This document shows, one piece after another, positions 35,725-44,253 of a stretch of DNA of 64,000 nt; position 1 is the first letter of the stretch, and every line of letters begins with the position of its first letter. Source of the stretch: Lachnospiraceae bacterium (lineage in GTDB: Bacteria; Bacillota; Clostridia; Lachnospirales; Lachnospiraceae); NCBI GenBank assembly GCA_017617005.1, contig JAFZWW010000107.1:1-64000 (forward strand), given 5' to 3'. The notes below the pieces were generated by a model. The model worked only from the letters and a program-made list of their open reading frames with translations. It was not told the DNA's origin and made no database searches. The translations under genes were made by a program, and so were the position numbers.

Positions 35725-36798
35725 TTATTTCAAAACCGTCTTAAGATGTTCTGTAATCTTTTCAGATGCGGCTTTATGATTTTCGTAACCGGGGTGACCT
35801 CTTGATCCGAATGCTTCACCCTTTGCTTCCTCGAGCTTAAGGAATGCGGCATTCTTATCACCGGTTTCATCAATGTAGGATGACACGGCTTTTTCTACGG
35901 TATCCGCAAGTCCCCATCCGAGCATTCCGAACACCCACAGAAGGTGAGCTTCGGGATTTCTTTCTCTCAGATGCTTTAGAAAATCCTTTATTCCTTTTTC
36001 GATTCTTGCAAGTGACTCGGGATCGTAGCTTCCGTCCGCGAGCTTTTTATTCTTATAAACCTTTCCGTCCTTAGGATCGGTGAAAGGCATGCTGTCAAAT
36101 GCTCCACCGTCATTGGTTCCGAGATTGATGACAACCGCATCGGTTTTCCAGCTTGCGTTATCATAATCCTCTACATTCATCCTTGCATTAAGGCTGTCAT
36201 AGATCGCGGGAACTCTCTTTGAAGGATCGTTATCATATCCGCACACAATGCCCCAGCCGCTCTGCGATATAAGCCTGAAATCGGCATCCAGCGCATCGGC
36301 AGTCATGACCGCATAATTTCTTACGGAACTGAAATATGCGGGTACCCAGTCAAGTTCTTCGTGGGCGCCGAGTATTCCTTCGCCGCTCGTAATGCTGTCA
36401 CCGACAAATTCGATCCTGTACTTCTTTTCTTCGGGCTTGCATATTCTTCCCTCATAGAAAAGCTCAGTGATCTTGAGAGAATTCTCATGAGCATCGACAT
36501 CGGCCTGGAAATCCTTGATGATCCTTACCCTGTGCTTTACAGACGGGTCCATTCCCCTGAACAATGTGATCCTGCTTGCTCCTTCCTGCACCGGAATTCT
36601 TGCAAGCCATTTTCCGTCCAAGCAGACGCTGATCCAGGGCAGGTTGACCGACGACCCGCCTTTTATGGCAATACCGAGTTCGGAAGCGTTCATATCAAAT
36701 TCAAGACCGCTTGCGGTCCAGATCAGATCAAGATAACCGTCGCGCTTTGTTCCCCTTCCGAGAACATGTACATTGTCAAAACTGTTGTCTCTGTGCAT
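35725..36798 (-). CDS. SGNH/GDSL esterase, carbohydrate esterase family 2-like
   Basis: A 357-residue two-domain esterase. The N-terminal ~110 residues look like a jelly-roll domain and the rest is an SGNH hydrolase: nucleophile Ser in FVGDSITSGEG, block III Asn in NLGTNDGGAF and His in GHPGYENH. This layout matches carbohydrate esterase family 2, which removes acetyl groups from xylan or glucomannan. No signal peptide is visible, so it would deacetylate imported oligosaccharides, which fits the intracellular GH120 and GH51 enzymes found at 42.7-46.3 kb. GGAG precedes the ATG. It lies 23 bases after ddl. Confidence 0.85.
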   Translation of the reverse strand: MHRDNSFDNVHVLGRGTKRDGYLDLIWTASGLEFDMNASELGIAIKGGSSVNLPWISVCLDGKWLARIPVQEGASRITLFRGMDPSVKHRVRIIKDFQADVDAHENSLKITELFYEGRICKPEEKKYRIEFVGDSITSGEGILGAHEELDWVPAYFSSVRNYAVMTADALDADFRLISQSGWGIVCGYDNDPSKRVPAIYDSLNARMNVEDYDNASWKTDAVVINLGTNDGGAFDSMPFTDPKDGKVYKNKKLADGSYDPESLARIEKGIKDFLKHLRERNPEAHLLWVFGMLGWGLADTVEKAVSSYIDETGDKNAAFLKLEEAKGEAFGSRGHPGYENHKAASEKITEHLKTVLK

Positions 36799-36821
36799 GT
36801 GTTATTCTCCGTTTTCCCTCA

Positions 36822-38012
36822 TCAACCTAGTTTGCCGGCCTGCTTTCCGCCGAGTACCGCACCGCTCAGGATATTTGTGTCAAAAGAATACGTAACCGCA
36901 GCTTCCTCGCGTACACGCTTGAGTGCGAGTTCTATCATCCTGTCGAGCTGCTCTTTGTACTTCATTCCGAGTGCTTCCCAGAGATAGAAAGCGAGTGAAC
37001 CGGGAATGGTATTGATCTCGTTATAGTAGAACTTGCCGGTCTCTTCATCTATCATGAAGTCTATTCTTGCAACGCCGTTACAGCCGAGTTTTTGGAATGA
37101 CTTGACGGCAATGCTTCTGATCTCCTCCCTCATCTCGGGAGAAACCTCTGCGGGAATCTTTCTCGAAACTCCCGCCATACCCTGTGATGAACCGGTCTTC
37201 TTTCCGCCGCCCGAGCAATACTTGTCCTCATAACTGAGGATGTCCTTGCTGTGGAGAGGCTCTTCAATCTCGGAAGCTTCCGCGACATTCTCGTCACCGA
37301 GCACAGCACAGTTGATCTCTCGGAGCTTTGTGATCGCATGTTCTGCGATTATCTTTCTTGCGTATGAATATGCTTCGTCGATCGCCTTTGACAGCTCAGA
37401 TCTGTCCTTTGCAACGGTGATACCTACACTGGAGCCTGCGTTGAAGGGCTTGACGATCACGGGATAACCGATATTCTTTTCGATATCGTCCATCAGGCTT
37501 TCCATCTTCTCGTAATCAGCCATCGTGTAGATGAAGCTGTCGAGTACGGGAATACCGTTATCCTTGAGCACTGCCTTCTGTACATACTTGTCCATTCCGA
37601 CTGCTGAAGCGGTAACATCACATCCGACAAAAGGAAGACCTAGTGTCTTGAAATAACCCTGAAGTGCACCGTCCTCGACATTTGTTCCGTGAACAATGGG
37701 GAACGCAAGGTCAACGGGGATGTCCGTCTTTTTACCGAAGAGGCCTGCCTTATGGCTGACCATATGAACTCCGTCGCCCTCATTTATCATGATGACACGT
37801 GTCGATCTGTTAAGGAGCGCGGGGATATCACGGTAGCTTTCGATCTTTCCGATATCCTCTCCGACATACATCTCGTTATTCTTGGTCAGATAGACGGGAG
37901 TGATGTCATACTTTTCCTTGTCTATCGCCATATAAGCCTGGATACCGGATATTACCGATACCTCATGCTCCACACTTCTTCCGCCATACATCAGTGCGAT
38001 CCTGGTCTTCAT
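36822..38012 (-). CDS. ddl: D-alanine--D-alanine ligase
   Basis: A 396-residue ATP-grasp enzyme that joins two D-alanines for the peptidoglycan stem peptide. Signature segments are MYGGRSVEHEVSVISG, IVHGTNVEDGALQGYF, VIVKPFNAGSSVGI and the metal-binding ARIDFMID with YYNEINTIPG. The active-site loop contains YEDKY as in D-Ala-D-Ala ligases rather than the altered loop of D-lactate ligases, so normal D-Ala-D-Ala is expected. The ~25-residue C-terminal extension is unremarkable. The next enzyme of the pathway, MurF, is encoded about 0.7 kb upstream in the same direction. Confidence 0.95.
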   Translation of the reverse strand: MKTRIALMYGGRSVEHEVSVISGIQAYMAIDKEKYDITPVYLTKNNEMYVGEDIGKIESYRDIPALLNRSTRVIMINEGDGVHMVSHKAGLFGKKTDIPVDLAFPIVHGTNVEDGALQGYFKTLGLPFVGCDVTASAVGMDKYVQKAVLKDNGIPVLDSFIYTMADYEKMESLMDDIEKNIGYPVIVKPFNAGSSVGITVAKDRSELSKAIDEAYSYARKIIAEHAITKLREINCAVLGDENVAEASEIEEPLHSKDILSYEDKYCSGGGKKTGSSQGMAGVSRKIPAEVSPEMREEIRSIAVKSFQKLGCNGVARIDFMIDEETGKFYYNEINTIPGSLAFYLWEALGMKYKEQLDRMIELALKRVREEAAVTYSFDTNILSGAVLGGKQAGKLG

Positions 38013-38014
38013 AT

Positions 38015-38677
38015 TTACATTCCTTTACTTTCCGATTTTTTCTCAAACAGCTCCGGCTTTAATATCCAGAGTACAAATACAACCATGAAGAATAATTCTA
38101 AAATACTGATAAGGAACCAAGCATGTTCAGCCGGATACAGGTTTCCTGCGGTCATCTCTTTTATGGTGTAAAATTCCCAGCGCAGATCTCCGAACAGATG
38201 ATAGGCAATGACGATTCCCCTAAGGATCGAAAAAATAAGTCTGTGCACCTGCCCTACTCCTATCAGAAGCATCAGCCATGCAGTAAAGATCAGAACCTGG
38301 ATAATGTTTTCCCTGATCAGCTGTATCAGTCCGCAATTGGCCCTCAAGGATAAGTAACATCCGCGAAGAAGCCTGAATGAAACATATACAAACGTGACAA
38401 TAACGGGAACCTTAAAATTTTCCTTCCCCATCGCTATGAACAAGACCCAGAAAAGGGTAATGACAAGCGGAAAGACGATATTAATGATCATTAAGGTCAT
38501 TAGGATGATCCCATCGATCTTATTCGGGAAATAGTTATCAAAAAAATTAACAATACCAATAGGATGATATACCTTGTACATCGAAACCGAGGACACAATA
38601 AATTCTATAACGGCAACTGCTGCCGCTATGATCAGTACTACTTTTGCAAATACAGTCTTATTCTCAAGTCCTTTCAT
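38015..38677 (-). CDS. Polytopic membrane protein of unknown function
   Basis: A 220-residue integral membrane protein with about five or six hydrophobic helices (near residues 12-30, 52-78, 88-105, 122-142 and 188-208). I recognise no family. The sequence has few charged residues between helices and no motif suggesting transport or catalysis. It lies between membrane-anchored MurF and Ddl, 2 bases before the ddl ATG and 11 after the murF stop, so it is co-expressed with cell-wall enzymes. AAGGAGATG precedes its ATG. Confidence 0.8.
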   Translation of the reverse strand: MKGLENKTVFAKVVLIIAAAVAVIEFIVSSVSMYKVYHPIGIVNFFDNYFPNKIDGIILMTLMIINIVFPLVITLFWVLFIAMGKENFKVPVIVTFVYVSFRLLRGCYLSLRANCGLIQLIRENIIQVLIFTAWLMLLIGVGQVHRLIFSILRGIVIAYHLFGDLRWEFYTIKEMTAGNLYPAEHAWFLISILELFFMVVFVLWILKPELFEKKSESKGM

Positions 38678-38688
38678 ATGACATCTCC

Positions 38689-40299
38689 TTAATAGTTATC
38701 GGGAAGGTCGTTTTCGAGCAGAATGTATTTCTTCTTTTCCGTCTTGAGTGCGTTTGCAAGGTTCATCGCATCCTGCAGAGTATCTACCGCTTTAACCCTG
38801 CTCTTGTCGAAGCCCTTTGAAAGAACTCCGTCGTATATAGGCTTTGTTCTCTTTACACCGACAAGGAATATGTAATCGCAGCAGTCAGCCGCATAGGTAC
38901 CGAACTTGAAATTGTACTCTTCTTCCTTTTCACCGAGTTCGACCATTCCGGGAGTGATAAGGATCTTGGTTCCGTCAAAAAGAGCAAGCATCTCAACAGC
39001 GGCTTTCGATCCTATCGGATTCGAGTTAAAGGTATCGTCAATGACGGTAACGGTTCCGCGGTCAAGGAGCTGGAGCCTGTGTTCCGCAGGCTGAAGTCTT
39101 CTTACGGGGATTTTGAGATCCGAAAGAGGAATTCCGTAAGCATGTGCCACCGCGATCGCTCCGAGTACATTTATGACGTTATGACCGCCGATAAGCCTGG
39201 TCGTGAATTCTTCTTTTTCACCGTCAGGAGCGATAACGGTAAATGTCGTACCCATATCGGATACACTTACATTCTCGGTCCTGTAACCGTTCGCTTCACC
39301 CGCACCGTACATTACGGTGTTCTTATAATTTCCCGCGTTACCGGTTATGTATTCGTTATCACCGTTCAGGAAAAGAAGTCCGTCCTCCGGAAGTGCATCT
39401 CCGAGTTCAAACTTGGTCTTAACGATATTGTCCATGTTGAAGAAGGTCTCGAGATGCTGGGGACCGATCGAAGTGATGAGTCCGTCGCGGGGATGGACTA
39501 TGTCGCAGATCTCCTTGATCTCTCCGACTTTGCGTGCACCCATCTCACATACAAATATCTCATGGGTGCTCTTCATCTTCTCTCTTATCGTCTTAACAAC
39601 TCCCATCGGAGTGTTGTAGCTTTCCGGTGTGACGAGGACGTTGTATTTAACAGAGAGCAGAGTGTTCAGGTAGAACTTGAGCGAAGTCTTGCCGTAGCTT
39701 CCGGTGATACCGATTATCCTGATATGCGGATTCTCGTTTAATATCCTCTTCGCATCGTTTATGTAATACTGCCTTACCGCTTTCTCGGCGGGACGGTTCA
39801 GAATGTTTGCAAGCATCAGGATGTACGGCGTCAGGTATATGCCGAGAAGCGCCATGGCCATTCCGCCGACAAAGTGCAGACAGTTTTCCATGACCACACC
39901 GATCGCTGTTATGATGACAAACAGAAGGCTTGAAGTGAAAACAAGTCTCTTAGCCCTTGTGGTCATGACCAGTTTCTTTTTCGTAAATACCGACTTCAGG
40001 AACAGGTATATCCTGATGTCGAGTATAAGGAAAAGAATGCTGATGACTGCTGTCACGGGAGCTGAATATATTCCCATCATAACCGCACAGATCAGAAGGA
40101 AGATCAGCTGTCTCTGCTTTCCTCGGTTGTTCTTAAGCCAGTGGGCATGCTCTTCGTTGTCATAGCCGTTCAGCTGGAGCATATGGAGATTGAATCTGAG
40201 GGTTTCGATAAAAGCCCATGCGGCGAGCACGATAAAGGCAAGCGACAATATAACGCTGCCCCAGAACCATGTGCTGTTTAAGATATCCGAACCCTGCAT
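38689..40299 (-). CDS. murF: Membrane-anchored MurF-type Mur ligase
   Basis: A 536-residue Mur ligase whose central and C-terminal domains match MurF, which adds D-Ala-D-Ala to UDP-MurNAc-tripeptide. The P-loop is GITGSYGKTSLK (about residue 196), with EMGARKVGEI, GPQHLETF and DDTFNSNP motifs. In place of the usual N-terminal substrate domain there are ~175 residues with about five membrane helices, so the ligase should be held at the membrane. This form is frequent in Lachnospiraceae as I recall. The gene immediately follows the hydrolase (TAA then ATG) and sits near ddl, whose product is its substrate. An alternative is a ligase for a different amidated precursor. Confidence 0.85.
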   Translation of the reverse strand: MQGSDILNSTWFWGSVILSLAFIVLAAWAFIETLRFNLHMLQLNGYDNEEHAHWLKNNRGKQRQLIFLLICAVMMGIYSAPVTAVISILFLILDIRIYLFLKSVFTKKKLVMTTRAKRLVFTSSLLFVIITAIGVVMENCLHFVGGMAMALLGIYLTPYILMLANILNRPAEKAVRQYYINDAKRILNENPHIRIIGITGSYGKTSLKFYLNTLLSVKYNVLVTPESYNTPMGVVKTIREKMKSTHEIFVCEMGARKVGEIKEICDIVHPRDGLITSIGPQHLETFFNMDNIVKTKFELGDALPEDGLLFLNGDNEYITGNAGNYKNTVMYGAGEANGYRTENVSVSDMGTTFTVIAPDGEKEEFTTRLIGGHNVINVLGAIAVAHAYGIPLSDLKIPVRRLQPAEHRLQLLDRGTVTVIDDTFNSNPIGSKAAVEMLALFDGTKILITPGMVELGEKEEEYNFKFGTYAADCCDYIFLVGVKRTKPIYDGVLSKGFDKSRVKAVDTLQDAMNLANALKTEKKKYILLENDLPDNY

Positions 40300-41073
40300 T
40301 TACTCAATCCCAAAATTGGCTTTCATTATTCCCGTAAACATGGGAACATTTTCGGCAAAGGAAAAATGGCCTCCGCCCGGTATAACCGCAAGGCCTGCGG
40401 AAGGCATAAGCTTTTCCATAATCTTTGCATCACTTAAGGGAGTGGCATCATCCTTGTCACCCCAGATAAGCAATGTGTCATATTTATTCTTTTCAAAAAG
40501 ATGCGTGAGATCTTCGTTGACCGCCTTGACAAGACAGCCCTTCATTATGGGACTTGCATTGCGGTAATCCTCGGAACCCTGGGTGGACTTCCAGAGCTCG
40601 ATGAGTTCCGAGAACATAAGATAGACCGGTTTGAAATATAAGATCTTTTTGAGGATCTTGTATCTGAAAACCTTAGCCTTCTGCTTAAAGCTGCGCCTCG
40701 GCATAACGCCGGCAGAATCGATAAGGACTATATTTTCAATCTCAAAAGGGATATTTTCCCTGGCGACAAGCTTGATGATCATACGTCCGCCGTATGAATG
40801 ACCTATAAGAACCGTCTTCTTTATCTCAAGCGCTTCCATGAGCTTTACGAAAAAGTCGGTGAACTGATCGACTGTCCAGCTCTCGGGAGGCTCCTGGCTG
40901 GAACCGAAACCGGGAAGATCGAACTGAAGAACACGGTATTTTGAAGTAAGGCAAGAGGCAACAACATCATAGAGAGGATAGGAAGTAGCCCACCCCTGTA
41001 AAATGACCGCTGTGGTCTCACCGGACCCGGTGAATTTATATGATATTTTCAGCCCGTCGACGGTTATGTCCAT
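40300..41073 (-). CDS. Alpha/beta hydrolase
   Basis: A 257-residue alpha/beta hydrolase with oxyanion region VILQGWATSYPLYD, nucleophile elbow GHSYGG, acid in LIWGDKDDATPLSDA and catalytic His in GGGHFSFAEN. The triad is complete. No signal peptide. The substrate is unknown; co-transcription with murF, ddl and sugar genes says little. The ATG has no ribosome binding site: the predicted transcription start lies only three bases upstream, so the message may be almost leaderless. It is the first gene of a co-directional run to 28.77 kb. Confidence 0.88.
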   Translation of the reverse strand: MDITVDGLKISYKFTGSGETTAVILQGWATSYPLYDVVASCLTSKYRVLQFDLPGFGSSQEPPESWTVDQFTDFFVKLMEALEIKKTVLIGHSYGGRMIIKLVARENIPFEIENIVLIDSAGVMPRRSFKQKAKVFRYKILKKILYFKPVYLMFSELIELWKSTQGSEDYRNASPIMKGCLVKAVNEDLTHLFEKNKYDTLLIWGDKDDATPLSDAKIMEKLMPSAGLAVIPGGGHFSFAENVPMFTGIMKANFGIE

Positions 41074-41082
41074 AACAGGAGT

Positions 41083-41091
41083 ATTTTACCA
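41083..41091 (-). promoter_or_regulatory. Extended -10 promoter of the hydrolase-murF-ddl run
   Basis: Minus strand TGGTAAAAT with only a weak -35 (TGGCGA at 17 bases). The +1 would fall at about 41076, three bases before the ATG at 41073. Confidence 0.55.
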
Positions 41092-41136
41092 TATTTCCTG
41101 AATTTTCGCCATTTTTTCGGGCATTTTCGACAGATT

Positions 41137-41165
41137 TAAAACAGGGGGACGGTTCCGGTGTTTTA
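41137..41165. repeat. REP-like palindrome, copy 2
   Basis: TAAAACA (41137-41143) pairs with TGTTTTA (41159-41165) around a loop containing GGGGACGGTTCC. Orientation is opposite to the other copies. It overlaps the stop codon of the DUF6171 gene. Confidence 0.65.
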
Positions 41166-41408
41166 CCACCTTCCGACAGGGCATCCGGAAGCCTTGGAAG
41201 CGGCCCTTATCTCGACATAGCATCCGCATTTACGGCAGGTGCCCGAAAGAAGGCTGTCACAAGCCATGCAGACGCCCAGACGCTCTTCATAGAGTTCATC
41301 CGAGGCCCTTTCCCCCTCGGGAAGCATGGCCCTCGTTTTTTTCACATATTCATAAATATCGGCCTTTTCCGCCATATCGCGGATCAGGCAGAGCTTACAT
41401 TTTTCCAT
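41163..41408 (-). CDS. DUF6171 zinc-ribbon-like small protein
   Basis: An 81-residue Cys-rich protein of the DUF6171 family. Cysteines occur as CKLC near the start, CMAC in the middle and CRKCGC with a final Cys in SGCPVG, a spacing that suggests one or two bound metals. The conserved helix between them includes ELYEERLGVC. Role unknown; cytosolic. I prefer the ATG at 41408 to a GTG two codons earlier; neither has a clear ribosome binding site. Its stop codon lies inside a REP-like palindrome. Confidence 0.85.
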   Translation of the reverse strand: MEKCKLCLIRDMAEKADIYEYVKKTRAMLPEGERASDELYEERLGVCMACDSLLSGTCRKCGCYVEIRAASKASGCPVGRW

Positions 41409-41471
41409 AGTCACAAAACTGCCCCGGCTGTCACCGGATCTGTGCGGGTCTCGGGAAGAACGTTCAATAAA

Positions 41472-42632
41472 TCAGCGTCCGCCGACGTTTTTCTTTTCCT
41501 CGTACATATCCTCGTCGGCATCATCGATGAGCTGCTTGAGGGAAAGTGAACCCGATGACGAAGCGATGCCGATGCTCACGGTCAGTTCAAAGGGAACCTT
41601 TGTGCGTTCATTGATCTCAGCCAGTTTTTCCTTGATCCTGGTTTTGAGCTTTTCGCACTCTTCCCTTCCGTCGGATTCGAACATTATCGCGAATTCATCT
41701 CCGCCGTACCTTGAGATATTCGCTCTCTTGGGAAGTTCCCTGCATCCGAGTCTCAGGGCATCGGCGATATTCTTAAGTGCCTTATCACCCTGAATATGAC
41801 CATAGTTGTCGTTGATGGACTTAAACTTATTGGCATCGATCATCAGCAGGTATAATGTGCTTCCCTCTGAACGATTCTTCGTCCATTGCTGATAATAGTG
41901 CATCATCTGGTTTCTGTTGTTCAGGCCGGTAAGAGGATCGAGCGAAATAAGCTGGTCTATCCAGTTGAGGTACAAAAGAAGCGTTGCGAGGGCAAGAACC
42001 CCGCATGCTATCGGATATCTGGGATAAATGAACTGAAGTATACCCGCTCCGCCCGGTGCTATCGGAAACAGCAAAAGAAGGAGAAGCAGCTTGCGGTTGG
42101 CGGCATCGGACTTCTTAAACCAGGTGATGAGAGTATGGGAAAAAGCAACGATGACGTAAATATACGAGAATACATATGTGAGTATGAATAGCGGTCCCCT
42201 GTGGTAATCACCGCTCTTATCAACATAGAAAAGGAAACCGCCGAAAAGATTGGCGATCAGGAGCACCGTCAGGATCCACATTATGGCGGATGCCAGTCTT
42301 ATCTTAAAGGGAGTCTTAACAAGTTCCGAGTCACGAAGATATTCGAAATACAGGAACCAGAAAAAGCACATGAGCACCGTTGAAAAGAAATATAGCTCCT
42401 TGCACAGAAGCTTCGCCGCTCCTGTAAAGGACCCGAGATCGATCATTCCCTCATTGATCAGGACAAATACCGTATCGGATATGAAAAAGACCATCTCCGC
42501 GATTATGGACATGGCAAAATTTCTCTGTGCGACCATCTTCGAAAGACCCATTGTCTTACGGAGAACGACCGCAATGAGAATCAGTGAGAAAGTATTAATT
42601 TCCGCGTAGAGTAATGCATATTCCGTCTGCAT
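41472..42632 (-). CDS. Diguanylate cyclase with seven-helix membrane sensor
   Basis: A 386-residue membrane protein. Residues 1-215 hold about seven helices, a sensor type shared with the degenerate HD-GYP protein at 19.2 kb (both contain DYHRGP/YYHRGP-like segments). Residues ~225-386 form a GGDEF domain: DPLTGLNNRNQMM, then RYGGDEFAIMF and LTVSIGIAS. The catalytic signature is intact, so it should make cyclic-di-GMP from two GTP. The upstream RxxD inhibitory site is absent (PKRA at that position), so feedback inhibition is not expected. The ATG has no ribosome binding site and coincides with the predicted transcription start. Confidence 0.93.
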   Translation of the reverse strand: MQTEYALLYAEINTFSLILIAVVLRKTMGLSKMVAQRNFAMSIIAEMVFFISDTVFVLINEGMIDLGSFTGAAKLLCKELYFFSTVLMCFFWFLYFEYLRDSELVKTPFKIRLASAIMWILTVLLIANLFGGFLFYVDKSGDYHRGPLFILTYVFSYIYVIVAFSHTLITWFKKSDAANRKLLLLLLLFPIAPGGAGILQFIYPRYPIACGVLALATLLLYLNWIDQLISLDPLTGLNNRNQMMHYYQQWTKNRSEGSTLYLLMIDANKFKSINDNYGHIQGDKALKNIADALRLGCRELPKRANISRYGGDEFAIMFESDGREECEKLKTRIKEKLAEINERTKVPFELTVSIGIASSSGSLSLKQLIDDADEDMYEEKKNVGGR

Positions 42633-42638
42633 GTCTCG

Positions 42639-42667
42639 ATTATAAACCCAAAAGGCGGCAAAACCAA
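42639..42667 (-). promoter_or_regulatory. Promoter of the diguanylate cyclase gene (leaderless)
   Basis: Minus strand TTGGTT (42662-42667), 17-base spacer, TATAAT (42639-42644). The +1 six bases beyond the -10 falls on the A of the ATG at 42632. The GH51 terminator lies just upstream. Confidence 0.75.
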
Positions 42668-42670
42668 ATC

Positions 42671-42703
42671 AAAAGCGGCAGAACCCTGTGCCCTGCCGCT
42701 TTT
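42671..42703. terminator. Terminator between the GH51 and diguanylate cyclase genes
   Basis: AAAAGCGGCAG (42671-42681) pairs perfectly with CTGCCGCTTTT (42693-42703). Read on the minus strand it follows the GH51 gene and ends in TTTTGATTTGG. It insulates the GH120-GH51 message from the diguanylate cyclase. Confidence 0.8.
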
Positions 42704-42717
42704 AATGTTGATTTCAC

Positions 42718-42750
42718 AGGTGAACGGAGGAACCGTCCCCCTGTTCACTT
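42718..42750. repeat. REP-like palindrome, copy 3
   Basis: AGGTGAAC (42718-42725) pairs with GTTCACTT (42743-42750), one G-T, around a loop with GGAACCGTCCCC. It overlaps the GH51 stop codon and resembles copy 1 in its arms (GTGAAC) as well as its core. Confidence 0.65.
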
Positions 42751-44236
42751 ACATTTCTGTTGCAATGATGGAGGTTACGCTGCTTGCGGGAAGCTTGACC
42801 TTGATGCCCGCGCCGCCGTCGGTAACTTCAGCTGCGATTTCCCTGATGCTTACGGTATCGGGCTTATCGAAGGTGTTGTGTGCGGTGAGGTCACCCGCAA
42901 CCGTCCTTGCAGCTGCACCGCTTACCTTTACGCCGCCGACAATGATATCGATATCAGCCTCTTTATCCGGATCGGTATTGACGACGGTGATGCAGAGCTT
43001 TCCTTCTTTTTCGCTGGATGAAACGGAAAGTGAAGGGATCTCGTAATCTCCGTCCTTAAGGTCCTCGGTCTCGGCATAGCTCTCAACATGACGCGCATCC
43101 ATATGATCTTTGAAAAGGTCATATACATGGTAGGTAGGTGTAAGGATCATCTTGGGTCCGTCGGTGAGGATCATTGCCTGGAGAACATTGATCATCTGCG
43201 CGATATTTGCCATTACGACGGTATCGCATCTGTCATTAAACATATTCAGGTTAAGACCTGCCACGACCGCGTCACGGATCGTATTCTGCTGGTAAAGGAA
43301 ACCGGGATTTGTTCCGGGCTCGACCTGGAACCAGTTACCCCACTCATCAACAATGAGCTTGAGCTGATGATCGTCCTTTGATGCCCTCTTAAGTACGGCG
43401 ATGTTCTCATCCATGATCTCGCCGAGTCTGAGAGTCTTTTTGACAGTCTCGAAATAATCGCTTTTTGAAAATTCGGTTGCCTTATTCTTGTTGACCCAGT
43501 CGGGACCGGTAACGGTGTAATAGTGGAGTGAAAGAGCATCCACGAACTGTCCGGCTTTCTCGGCAACAACCTTTGCCCAGTTAAGATCGTCGGCATTTGC
43601 ACCGCATGCGATCTTGTAAACGGGATGATCGTTATCGTAATTTCTTACAAAGGTGGAATACCTCTTGCACTCATCCGCATAATACTCGGGAGTCATGTTT
43701 CCGCCGCATCCCCAGTTCTCGTTTCCGATTCCCCAGTATTTAACGTTCCAGGGCTCTTCATGTCCGTTCTGTCTGCGGAGATCCGCCATGGGTGATACAC
43801 CGCCCATATTGCAGTACTCAACCCAGTCGCTCATCTCCTGAACGGTTCCGGAGCCGACATTTCCGCAGATATAAGGATCCGCACCGACCTGTCTGCAGAG
43901 TTCGAGGAATTCATGTGTTCCGAAGGAATTGTCCTCGGTAACTCCGCCCCAGTTGGTATTAACGATCTTCTTTCTTTTTTCGGCGGGACCGATTCCGTCC
44001 ATCCAGTGATAAGTGTCGGCGAAGCATCCGCCGGGCCATCTGATGACGGGAACCTTGATGTTCTTAAGTGCGTTTACGACATCGGTCCTCATGCCGTTAA
44101 CATTGGGTATACCTTCCTCTTCCTTGACAAATACGCCTTCATAGATGCATCTTCCGAGATGCTCTGCGAACTGTCCGTAGATGTTCTTGTTAACGGTGCC
44201 CTTGCTCTTTTTCGTGTTTACAACAATGTGTGCCAT
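42749..44236 (-). CDS. Alpha-L-arabinofuranosidase, glycoside hydrolase family 51
   Basis: A 495-residue enzyme that removes arabinofuranosyl side groups from arabinoxylan or arabinan oligosaccharides. The TIM-barrel core has the acid/base Glu in GIGNENWGCG (E173) and the nucleophile Glu in LIVDEWGNWF (E298), positions normal for GH51. A C-terminal beta-sandwich follows. No signal peptide, so it acts on imported oligosaccharides in the cytosol. It follows the GH120 gene by 17 bases, so the two would strip arabinose and xylose from the same substrates. A REP-like palindrome covers its stop codon. Confidence 0.96.
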   Translation of the reverse strand: MAHIVVNTKKSKGTVNKNIYGQFAEHLGRCIYEGVFVKEEEGIPNVNGMRTDVVNALKNIKVPVIRWPGGCFADTYHWMDGIGPAEKRKKIVNTNWGGVTEDNSFGTHEFLELCRQVGADPYICGNVGSGTVQEMSDWVEYCNMGGVSPMADLRRQNGHEEPWNVKYWGIGNENWGCGGNMTPEYYADECKRYSTFVRNYDNDHPVYKIACGANADDLNWAKVVAEKAGQFVDALSLHYYTVTGPDWVNKNKATEFSKSDYFETVKKTLRLGEIMDENIAVLKRASKDDHQLKLIVDEWGNWFQVEPGTNPGFLYQQNTIRDAVVAGLNLNMFNDRCDTVVMANIAQMINVLQAMILTDGPKMILTPTYHVYDLFKDHMDARHVESYAETEDLKDGDYEIPSLSVSSSEKEGKLCITVVNTDPDKEADIDIIVGGVKVSGAAARTVAGDLTAHNTFDKPDTVSIREIAAEVTDGGAGIKVKLPASSVTSIIATEM

Positions 44237-44253
44237 AAAAATCTCCTGATTAA

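Noticed and set aside
36822..38012. Possible D-Ala-D-Lac or D-Ala-D-Ser ligase (vancomycin resistance)
   Set aside because: The active-site loop has the YEDKY pattern of ordinary Ddl, and no vanH, vanX or vanT-like gene is adjacent.
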